This document shows, in pieces, positions 10,000 through 17,096 of a stretch of 64,000 bases of DNA. Source of the DNA: Marinobacter lipolyticus. Its GTDB lineage: Bacteria > Pseudomonadota > Gammaproteobacteria > Pseudomonadales > Oleiphilaceae. Position numbers and translations under genes: made by a program. The notes below the pieces were generated by a model. The model did not search any database. It was not told the origin of the DNA and was given only the letters and a program-made list of their open reading frames with translations. The stretch lies in assembly GCF_018424605.1 (NCBI RefSeq), contig NZ_QTKT01000004.1, positions 62,001 to 126,000 of the forward strand, written 5' to 3'. Numbering within the stretch: position 1 is the stretch's first letter; the number at the start of each line of letters is the position of its first letter.

Positions 10000-10938
10000 A
10001 TGATACCCTCAAGCCGCCTGCCAGCCCTTGCCGTTCTGATCCTGACCGTGACCCTGGCAGGCTGCTCGCGCCAGGACGTCTACGACACCGCCATTGACTG
10101 GGAGCGTTCAGCCGCCGGGCTGCAGGCGGACCGGGCAACCGTGGCGGGCATGGACATCGCGTATCTTCGCAACGAGGAAACGGTTGCCGGAGATACCATC
10201 GTGATGATCCACGGCTTCGGCGCCAATAAGGATAACTGGACCCGTCTGGCGCGGGAGCTGACCGAAAGCTTCAACGTCTACGCCATCGACCTGCCCGGCC
10301 ACGGCGACAGCAGCAAGGAGCTGGATCTCGGTTACCGTTTCGAGGATCAGGTGCAGCACCTTGCCCGCATCCTCGACAAGCTCGACATCGATCGCACCCA
10401 CATGATGGGCAACTCCATGGGCGGCGCCATCACCGCACTTTACGCCGCAACCTTTCCGGACCAGGTAGCCTCCGCGGTGCTGCTTAACCCGGCCGGCATT
10501 TTCGATTACGAGAGCGAACTGGTGGACCTGGTGGTTGAGGGCGACAACCCGCTGATTCCAAAGGAACCCGGCGATTTCGACCGGCTGCTGGACTTTGCGC
10601 TCGAGAAACGCCCGTTCGTGCCCTGGCCGATTCTCGGTGTGATGGAACAAAAGGCCATAGCCAACCGGGAAGTCAACGAAGTGATCTTCGCCGCTATCCG
10701 CGACACCGGCTTCGAATCGGACTTCCGCAATGCCATCTCCGACATCAGCGCACCTGTGCTGGTGATCTGGGGCAAACAGGATCGGGTCATCAACTACCGC
10801 AACGCCGACAGCTTTGTCGCCGCCATTCCCCGGGCACAAAAGGTCATTCTGGACGACATCGGCCACGCGCCGATGGTGGAAGCCCCGGAAGAATCGGCCC
10901 GACTGTTTCGCGACTTCATTGCCGACCACCCCCTTTAA
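10000..10938 (+). CDS. Lipoprotein alpha/beta hydrolase
   Basis: A 312-aa alpha/beta-hydrolase fold enzyme with a lipoprotein signal: hydrophobic residues 7-18 and lipobox LAGC with the lipidated Cys22. Catalytic residues are readable: nucleophile Ser139 in GNSMGG, Asp261 in WGKQDR and His289 in GHAPMVE; the oxyanion segment is MIHGFGANKDNW. The family includes esterases, lipases and C-C hydrolases, so the substrate is unknown. The frame continues upstream into purD, but the lipobox and the position after the purD stop fix the start at 10000. Membrane anchorage suggests action on lipid-like or exogenous esters. Confidence 0.85.
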   Translation: MIPSSRLPALAVLILTVTLAGCSRQDVYDTAIDWERSAAGLQADRATVAGMDIAYLRNEETVAGDTIVMIHGFGANKDNWTRLARELTESFNVYAIDLPGHGDSSKELDLGYRFEDQVQHLARILDKLDIDRTHMMGNSMGGAITALYAATFPDQVASAVLLNPAGIFDYESELVDLVVEGDNPLIPKEPGDFDRLLDFALEKRPFVPWPILGVMEQKAIANREVNEVIFAAIRDTGFESDFRNAISDISAPVLVIWGKQDRVINYRNADSFVAAIPRAQKVILDDIGHAPMVEAPEESARLFRDFIADHPL

Positions 10939-11024
10939 CCCCGTTAACCCTTTTGCTGACTACAGGTTGAAGCCGAAAACCAGTAAGCTTTGGCGCAGCC
11001 CCTTTCGTTTGCCCGAGCCGCTCC

Positions 11025-12608
11025 ATGCCTGAAGCCATCTGGATTACGTTTGCTTTCGGTCTTGGCCTGATTGTAAAAACAATCGGCCTGCCACCCCTTG
11101 TCGGCTACCTGGCCGCCGGTTTCGCACTGAGCGGACTGGCCACCACCACTGGCCTCGAGATCCAGGAAACCGCCGCACTCGCACACATTGCTCACCTCGG
11201 CGTGCTGTTACTGCTGTTCACCGTTGGCCTGAAGCTCAAGCTGCGTTCGATCATCAGCCCGGAAGTCATCGGCGGCAGCCTGCTGCATTTTGGCATCACC
11301 TGCGCGGTGTTTGCCCCCGGGCTTTACCTGGTGCTGGCACTGGACTGGACCACCGCCCTGCTGCTGGCCATTGCGTTATCGTTCTCCAGCACCGTGCTGG
11401 CGGCAAAGGTGCTGGAAAGCAAGCGGGAACTGCGCGCCTTCCATGGGCGAGTGGCCATCGGCATCCTGATCATGCAGGACCTGATCGCCCTGGTGGTCAT
11501 GAGCCTCGCCGCGGGCAAGACGCCCTCGGAATGGGCGCTGCTGGTGTTTGGCCTACCCCTGCTGCGCCCCCTGCTTTTCCGGATGCTTGATGCCAGCGGG
11601 CATGACGAACTGCTGGTGCTGCTGGGCCTGCTGCTGGCACTGGTGGTCGGCGGCCTGGGGTTCGAGGCGGTGGGACTGAGCTCCGAACTGGGAGCGCTGA
11701 TCTTCGGTGCCATGCTGGCCAATCATCCCCGCGCCCAGGAACTGGCGAAGTCCCTGTGGAGCGTTAAGGAAATGTTCCTGGTCGGTTTTTTCCTGCAGAT
11801 CGGCATCGGCGGCCTGCCCGACCAGCAGGCGGTGATCTTTGCCGCGGTGGCCGCCCTGGTGTTGCCATTGAAAGGCATACTGTTCTTTTTCCTGCTGGTG
11901 CTCTTCCGCCTGCGGGCACGGAGCAGCTTCCTGACGTCGCTGTCGCTGACCAATTACAGCGAATTCGGCCTGATTGTCGCCAGCGTGGCGTTACCCCAAT
12001 GGCTGGTACCGCTGGCCATTACCGTGTCACTGTCGTTCGTCATTTCTGCGCCGCTGAACCGGTTTGCCCACGGGCTTTACGAACGGTACAGCCGGAATCT
12101 GGTGCGTCACGAGCGGCAACAACGGCATCCCGACGAGCAACCGATTTCCCTTGGCGATACCCGTGTGCTGGTCATGGGCATGGGGCGCACCGGCACCGCC
12201 GCCTACGACTGGCTGCAACAGAAAGAAAGCTACGTGATGGGGCTGGATTCCGACCCGGCCAAGGCCGCCAAGCATCAGGCGGAAGGTCGGAACGTGGTGT
12301 TTGCCGACGCCGAGGACAACACCTTCTGGGAAGGGCTTCATATGCCCGATCTGCAATCGGTGATCCTGGCGATGAACGATATCGAGGGCAAGCTGATTGC
12401 CGCGCGCATGCTGCGCAAACTCGGCTTTAACGGCTACATCCTCGCCCACACCATGTACCGGGACGAGGCAGAGAAAATCCGGGACGCCGGCGCCGACGAG
12501 GCCTACCTGACCATGAGCGAGACCGGCGTGGCGCTGGCCAGCCATCTGCAGGAATACCTGGGCGAAGCACCCGGCCAGCCCCCCCCCAGGGGAACCGGCC
12601 ATGCTTGA
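11025..12608 (+). CDS. CPA2-type monovalent cation:proton antiporter with TrkA-N domain
   Basis: A 527-aa inner-membrane protein. About residues 1-355 form a Na+/H+-exchanger (CPA2) domain with ~11-12 hydrophobic segments, including LSFSSTVLAAKVLE and the SSELGALIFGAMLANHP region that resembles KefB/YbaL. A cytoplasmic Rossmann domain (RCK/TrkA-N; VLVMGMGRTGTAAYDWL) follows at about residues 385-500. These proteins exchange or leak K+ for protons; the TrkA-N domain usually binds nucleotides or glutathione adducts. No KefF/KefG-type ancillary oxidoreductase lies next to it. Its 3' end overlaps the methyltransferase at 12601 by 8 bases, so the two are probably co-translated. Confidence 0.88.
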   Translation: MPEAIWITFAFGLGLIVKTIGLPPLVGYLAAGFALSGLATTTGLEIQETAALAHIAHLGVLLLLFTVGLKLKLRSIISPEVIGGSLLHFGITCAVFAPGLYLVLALDWTTALLLAIALSFSSTVLAAKVLESKRELRAFHGRVAIGILIMQDLIALVVMSLAAGKTPSEWALLVFGLPLLRPLLFRMLDASGHDELLVLLGLLLALVVGGLGFEAVGLSSELGALIFGAMLANHPRAQELAKSLWSVKEMFLVGFFLQIGIGGLPDQQAVIFAAVAALVLPLKGILFFFLLVLFRLRARSSFLTSLSLTNYSEFGLIVASVALPQWLVPLAITVSLSFVISAPLNRFAHGLYERYSRNLVRHERQQRHPDEQPISLGDTRVLVMGMGRTGTAAYDWLQQKESYVMGLDSDPAKAAKHQAEGRNVVFADAEDNTFWEGLHMPDLQSVILAMNDIEGKLIAARMLRKLGFNGYILAHTMYRDEAEKIRDAGADEAYLTMSETGVALASHLQEYLGEAPGQPPPRGTGHA

Positions 12609-13242
12609 TATTGACGAGTTCTCCCGCGGCAACATGACCCAGATGACGTCGCTCCACGAGGAACGGCTGGACATCGTGGCGAGCACCCTCAAGCGAACCG
12701 GGGCGCGGACGTTTCTCGACCTCGGCTGTGGCTCGGGTTCCCTGCTCTACCGCCTGGCCGCCCTTCCGGAGTTTGAACTGATTGTCGGCCTTGAGCAGTC
12801 CGGTGTTTCCATCCGGCAGGCCAGGCTCACCCTGGAACCCTGGCTGAGCACATCGCCGGATCGCATCCGGCTGGTCAGGGGCTCCTACACCGAGAGCAAC
12901 CCGGCGCTGACGGGTTTCGACGCCGCCGCCATGGTGGAAACCATCGAACACGTTTATCCCGGCGAGCTGTCGAAAGTGGAAGTGGCGGTGTTCGGCGAAT
13001 ACCGCCCGGGGCTGCTGTTGATGACCACACCCAACCGGGAGTACAACCCGCTGTTCGGCCTGGTTGCCGGTGAATTCCGCGACGAAGACCACAAGTTCGA
13101 GTGGGACCGCACCAAATTCCGCCACTGGGCCCGGGGCGTTGCCAGTCGCAACGGCTACCGGGTGGAATTCGGCGGCATCGGGGAGCACCACCCGGAGCTG
13201 GGGCCACCGACCCAGACCGCCCTGTTCATCCGCCTTACCTGA
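12601..13242 (+). CDS. Stand-alone HEN1-type RNA 3'-end 2'-O-methyltransferase
   Basis: A 213-aa SAM-dependent methyltransferase whose motifs match HEN1. Motif I is DLGCGSG (residues 40-46). The family's Mg2+/Mn2+ site E-x-x-E-H...H is complete: Glu113, Glu116, His117 (VETIEH) and His164 in DHKFEW. The bracketing motifs TTPNREYNPLF and KFRHWARGVASRNGYRVEF are also HEN1-like. HEN1 enzymes methylate the terminal ribose 2'-OH of small RNAs in eukaryotes; bacterial Hen1 seals repaired RNA with Pnkp. Bacterial versions normally carry an N-terminal Pnkp-binding domain, which is absent, and no Pnkp gene is in the window. The start overlaps the antiporter stop. Fold and family are seen in sequence; the substrate is inference. 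Confidence 0.85.
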   Translation: MLDIDEFSRGNMTQMTSLHEERLDIVASTLKRTGARTFLDLGCGSGSLLYRLAALPEFELIVGLEQSGVSIRQARLTLEPWLSTSPDRIRLVRGSYTESNPALTGFDAAAMVETIEHVYPGELSKVEVAVFGEYRPGLLLMTTPNREYNPLFGLVAGEFRDEDHKFEWDRTKFRHWARGVASRNGYRVEFGGIGEHHPELGPPTQTALFIRLT

Positions 13243-13243
13243 C

Positions 13244-13987
13244 TCAGCGGATACGGCGCCAGGCCGTCAGCTCGGCGATGGTATGCTGGAACTTCCGCCG
13301 GGTTTCCCGTATCACAAACGGAATGTCCATCGGCGCCTGCACTGGCTCGAAATGCCCGGACAGGATGTCCTTCATACCGTCCAGTACGGTGCGGGGCTGA
13401 CCATTGTGCTCGAATCCCCCAATCCAGTTGGCGCGGGGCGTGAACTCCGCCATCAGGGTATACGGCGAGCTGATCACCAGGGTCCCGTTGTCTGCCAGCC
13501 GCCGGTGGATATCCGCCAGAAAGGCGCCGGGGTCTTGCAGGCGGTCTATCAGGTTACCGGCGAAAATCAGATCATAACCGGTGTGCTCCGGCCCCAGGTT
13601 GCAGGCGTCGCCGGTAGCAAACGACACGCGACTCGCTGCCCGGGTCAGGTTCAGTTCCTCCAGACTGACGGTCACCCGCTCACCCAGCTCACCTTCGTCG
13701 CGGCGAAAATAGTCGATGGCGCCGGCCTTGCGAAGGGTATTGGCGGCCTCGACAAAGCGCGTAGAGAGATCAACGCCGACCACCGCATCGAATATCCGGC
13801 CGAGCTCGAAGGTGGTGCGACCCACCGCACATCCCAGATCCAGCGCCTTGTGTTTGTCGCGCCCGGCCATCAGTTCCTGGCAGATACCGGCACAACGGGC
13901 GGGGTAGTTGCTCACCCCGAAATAATGATCGCCGAAATGGAACCCCAGGTACTGACTCAGCAGTTCGTCGGTTTCGTAAACGTTCAT
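13244..13987 (-). CDS. Putative 4-mercaptohistidine N-methyltransferase (OvoA C-terminal-like)
   Basis: A 247-aa class I SAM methyltransferase with motif I ALDLGCAVGRTTFEL. The N-terminal region (YETDELLSQYL, HFGDHYFGVSNYPARCA) is characteristic of the methyltransferase domain that forms the C terminus of OvoA, which N-methylates 4-mercaptohistidine to give ovothiol. Here it is a separate gene placed 24 bases after the sulfoxide-synthase gene on the same strand, so the two would make a split OvoA. The assignment rests on motif recall, not alignment. It is convergent with the HEN1-like gene, with only one base between the stop codons. Confidence 0.8.
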   Translation of the reverse strand: MNVYETDELLSQYLGFHFGDHYFGVSNYPARCAGICQELMAGRDKHKALDLGCAVGRTTFELGRIFDAVVGVDLSTRFVEAANTLRKAGAIDYFRRDEGELGERVTVSLEELNLTRAASRVSFATGDACNLGPEHTGYDLIFAGNLIDRLQDPGAFLADIHRRLADNGTLVISSPYTLMAEFTPRANWIGGFEHNGQPRTVLDGMKDILSGHFEPVQAPMDIPFVIRETRRKFQHTIAELTAWRRIR

Positions 13988-14011
13988 GGTGGTTCCTCAA
14001 TGGCTGTCGGT

Positions 14012-15370
14012 TCAGGTGGCGGGGAGAGCGCAGCTGCGGAACCCCGTGTACACGTCGTTGCGCAACGGCAGATAGGCCTGCCGGTAGGTACCCCGTATCA
14101 GGCTCGATGAGGTGGCGCAGCTGCCACCGCGGGTGACCTTGTGATCGCCGAACTGCAGCGTGGACATGAAAGGATACATGTCGATACGAAAGCCATCGTA
14201 GGGGAAAAACTGGCTGCTGGTCCATTCCCAGACGCCCCCGATCATCTGGCGGCAACCGAAGGCGCTGTCGCCCGCCGGATAATCCCAGACCGGCTGCTGC
14301 GCCATGGCACGACCGTCCATGTCAGCGTGCTCTGGGGTGGGGCCCTCGTCCCCCCAGGGAAAGCGCCGGAAAGGCTCACCCGGACGGTTGCCCAGCGCCG
14401 CGACCTCCCATTCGTGTTCAGTGGGCAGCCGCCGCCCGGCCCAGGCGCACCAGGCCTCTGCCTCCCAGTAGCTGACGTGGGTGACCGGCGCATCCGGGTT
14501 GAGCGGCTGCCACCGGTCAAACACCCGCTCCTGCCACTGCTCGTCGTGCCAGCGCCAATACAGCGGGTGCTTCGGTACGGTCAGTACCGGCTCCCGGCAG
14601 CCGTGCACCAGGGCAACATCGGTTTCGGTCTGCAGCCATTTTCGGCCGCCGAACGACCAGAATTCTGTGCGACGGTAGCCGTCGTCTTCCACAAACGCCT
14701 GGAATTCCCGATTCGACACCGGCACCCGGGAAATGGCGAACGACGGCAGTTCCACCTCGAACCGCGGCTTCTCGTTGTCGAAGGCAAAATCACCGGTGGC
14801 GAACGCCGCGGACTCCCCAGGCATACCGATCAGCCAGCGGCCGGCCGGAACCACCGCATCCCCTGCAACGCCTTCTCCGGGCGCAGAACGCTCACCGGTC
14901 ACCCCCGGCGGAGCGGGATAGCCGACGGTCTGCCGGCACCAGATCAGCGATTCAATGTGCATGTTCTGGTGAAAAATGGCGTAGCGGTAGAGGTAAAGAT
15001 CCCTGTCGCTCAAGGGTGTCGTGGCGATGCGTTCCGCCATTCGCTCATAGATAGTATCGAAATAGGCGAGCGTTTCATCACGGCCGGGGAACAGGTCTCT
15101 CCGCCAGCGATCCCGATGGTCCACGTGGAAGGAATCCCACAGGTCGTCCATGGCGGGATTGTAGCTCGGCGTGCCGTCCAGCAGATTGAAGACAAACACT
15201 TCGTAGAAAAACGCGGCGTGGCCCATCTCCCACAGCGGCGGATTGACACCGGGGTGATAGGGCACCTCCAGACTGGCCTCCGGCAACGAGGTTATCAACG
15301 CCCGGGTGCGCTTTCGGGTGTGTTCCAGCTCTGTCAACAGGGTCGCCTTATCCACGCTGTCGTTCTCCAC
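14012..15370 (-). CDS. EgtB/OvoA/SenA-family nonheme iron sulfoxide synthase
   Basis: A 452-aa protein with an N-terminal DinB-like domain (residues ~10-160) and a C-terminal FGE-sulfatase/C-type-lectin-like domain. The iron-binding three-His set is readable: His51 (WEMGH), His134 and His138 (HQNMHIE). These enzymes use O2 to join a cysteine-type thiol to a histidine imidazole carbon. The C-terminal segment (GGVWEWTSSQFFPYDGF, KVTRGGSCATSSSLIRGTYR, NDVYTGFRSCAL) looks more like EgtB or SenA than classic OvoA, yet the neighbour is an OvoA-type methyltransferase and no EgtD, SenB or SenC is present. Product could be 5-histidylcysteine sulfoxide or a related thio/selenohistidine. Confidence 0.82.
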   Translation of the reverse strand: MENDSVDKATLLTELEHTRKRTRALITSLPEASLEVPYHPGVNPPLWEMGHAAFFYEVFVFNLLDGTPSYNPAMDDLWDSFHVDHRDRWRRDLFPGRDETLAYFDTIYERMAERIATTPLSDRDLYLYRYAIFHQNMHIESLIWCRQTVGYPAPPGVTGERSAPGEGVAGDAVVPAGRWLIGMPGESAAFATGDFAFDNEKPRFEVELPSFAISRVPVSNREFQAFVEDDGYRRTEFWSFGGRKWLQTETDVALVHGCREPVLTVPKHPLYWRWHDEQWQERVFDRWQPLNPDAPVTHVSYWEAEAWCAWAGRRLPTEHEWEVAALGNRPGEPFRRFPWGDEGPTPEHADMDGRAMAQQPVWDYPAGDSAFGCRQMIGGVWEWTSSQFFPYDGFRIDMYPFMSTLQFGDHKVTRGGSCATSSSLIRGTYRQAYLPLRNDVYTGFRSCALPAT

Positions 15371-15624
15371 TAGTCACTCGTTCATCGGGAACTCGTTTAG
15401 TACGATAACAAACTGCCTCCCGGATGAGTGATCAACCGCCAGAAATTTTCGGCGGGCCGGGCCGTCGATGTTAAGAATGGCGGCCTATACCGTCGGCAAA
15501 ATTTACAGATTTTTCCCGCCGGTTGCTCGCGAATTTTGCAACTCACTGAAAACAGGCCCGCTGAACCAAATGGCACATTCCGTGTATGTCGCTTGTGCGG
15601 AACGCTATCTCCGGGAGGCCCGTC

Positions 15625-17007
15625 ATGAAGGAACAACGACCGCTTGTCTGGTTGTCTGCGGCTGACGTGAGAGAAGACCAGAAAGCTCTGCTGTCAGCGC
15701 AGTGGAAAATCCATCCTTTTGACATGACAGAACCTCCGCCGTTTACAACGGCCGTCGCCGGGCGCGCCAGGGTCGGCGTGCTGGACCTGAGTGTCTACCC
15801 TGATAACGGCACACCTTTTCTTGATCAATGGATAGAAGCGTTCCGGCTTTCTCACTGGGTGGGCATCCTTCCCGCCTCGCCCAGCGAGGACAGCCGCCTG
15901 GGCACCCTGATATCGCGGCACTGCACCGATTACCATCACCTGCCACTGGACGCCGAACGGCTCAACACAGTACTGGGGCACCTGTGGGGCATGTCCCAGC
16001 TGCACGCCCGCACTGATTTTGAATCCCACGACGGTTATCAGGAGTCTGCGCTGGAGGGCGCATCCGCGGTGATTCGTCAGACCAGAGCAATGTTAAGGCG
16101 GTTCGCGAAAACCCATGAGCCGGTGCTGATTTCCGGAGAGAACGGCACCGGCAAGGACGCTGCCGCACGCTTCATTCACCGCCACTCCACCCGCCGGACC
16201 CAGCCCTTTGTCACAGTCAATTGCGCGGCGCTGCCGCTGTCGTTGACCCAGAGTGAACTCTTCGGCCACGACAGCGACACCCTCGGCGTGACCACGAATG
16301 CCAGGCGCGGCCGCATCGAAGCGGCCGATGGCGGTACGCTGCTGCTGTCCGGTATTGACGAACTGCACCCGGAACAGCAGTCGGCGATTCTGCGCTTTCT
16401 CCAGGAAGGTCAGATCGAGCGGGTGGGCAGTGCCCGCCCTCACAGGGTGGACGTGCGGGTGATTGCCACCAGCGCCCGCCCCCTCAAGCAACTGGTCGAG
16501 ACCGGCGAGTTCCGCAGCGATGTCTACTACCGGCTTGGCAGCCTGGAAGTGCAGCTGCCGCCCTTGCGGGAACGGCCGGAAGACATTCCGGTTATTGCCA
16601 ACCAGATTCTGGCGATGACCCATTCCACCTTCGGTGCCCGCAAGCTGAGTACGCCGGCACTGCAGAGCCTGGCCCAGTATCACTGGCCCGGCAACCTGCG
16701 AGAACTGCAGAACCGCTTGCGCCAGGCCATGCTGCTGAGCGAATCGGCGATGATCGAGCCGGCGGATCTCGGCCTTGCCGAACTGGGCATGGCCGCCCCC
16801 GGTCAATCCGGGCTCAGCCTCGAGGCCTTTCGCGCCCGGGCGGACCAGCAGGCCCTGTCCTGCAGCCTGGCGCTGTCTCACCAGAACGTCACGGCGGCGG
16901 CGCGGATTCTCAAGATTTCACGGGTGTCGTTCTACCGGCTGATGGACAAGTACGACCCCCATCACACCCGTTCGCCAGGCGGCAAACACCATCGCAGCCA
17001 CCCGTGA
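15625..17007 (+). CDS. VpsR-like AAA+ transcriptional regulator with degenerate sigma-54 motifs
   Basis: A 460-aa NtrC-like regulator: an atypical receiver-like N-terminal domain (residues ~1-135), an AAA+ domain (~145-380) and a Fis-type HTH (~425-452, NVTAAARILKISRVSFYRLM). Walker A GENGTGK is intact at 171-177. The sigma-54-contacting GAFTGA loop is replaced by DTLGVT (218-223), and the Walker B acidic pair (LFLDE in the family) reads LLLSG, with Ser242-Gly243. Vibrio VpsR, a c-di-GMP receptor that works with sigma-70, is likewise non-canonical. The ATG at 15625 has a good ribosome-binding site (GGGAGG, 15613-15618); the frame opens earlier at 15586. It is divergent from the thiohistidine module. 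Confidence 0.85.
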   Translation: MKEQRPLVWLSAADVREDQKALLSAQWKIHPFDMTEPPPFTTAVAGRARVGVLDLSVYPDNGTPFLDQWIEAFRLSHWVGILPASPSEDSRLGTLISRHCTDYHHLPLDAERLNTVLGHLWGMSQLHARTDFESHDGYQESALEGASAVIRQTRAMLRRFAKTHEPVLISGENGTGKDAAARFIHRHSTRRTQPFVTVNCAALPLSLTQSELFGHDSDTLGVTTNARRGRIEAADGGTLLLSGIDELHPEQQSAILRFLQEGQIERVGSARPHRVDVRVIATSARPLKQLVETGEFRSDVYYRLGSLEVQLPPLRERPEDIPVIANQILAMTHSTFGARKLSTPALQSLAQYHWPGNLRELQNRLRQAMLLSESAMIEPADLGLAELGMAAPGQSGLSLEAFRARADQQALSCSLALSHQNVTAAARILKISRVSFYRLMDKYDPHHTRSPGGKHHRSHP

Positions 17008-17017
17008 CCCGGTAACG

Positions 17018-17046
17018 AAAAAACCCCGCACAGGGCGGGGTTTTTT
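17018..17046. terminator. Bidirectional intrinsic terminator
   Basis: A 12-bp stem (AAAAAACCCCGC / GCGGGGTTTTTT) with a 5-nt loop, flanked by A and T runs, sits between the convergent regulator gene and aceA, 10 bases past the regulator stop and about 50 from the aceA stop. It can terminate transcripts from both sides. Confidence 0.93.
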
Positions 17047-17096
17047 TCGGGTCGGGGAAGGCCTCAGGCCTTACCCCTGGACAACGAACCGTTGGC

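Noticed and set aside
14012..15370. Firm naming as selenoneine synthase SenA
   Set aside because: The C-terminal block is SenA/EgtB-like, but SenB and SenC are absent and the neighbour is an OvoA-type methyltransferase, so only the broader family is claimed.
14141..15373. 410-aa plus-strand open frame opposite the sulfoxide synthase
   Set aside because: Shadow frame with Arg/Pro/His-rich composition; the minus-strand protein has the conserved iron-site and lectin-like motifs.
15571..15586. TGGCAC-N5-GTGT as a sigma-54 -24/-12 promoter
   Set aside because: The -12 GC dinucleotide is missing, and the regulator's own motifs argue against sigma-54 use.
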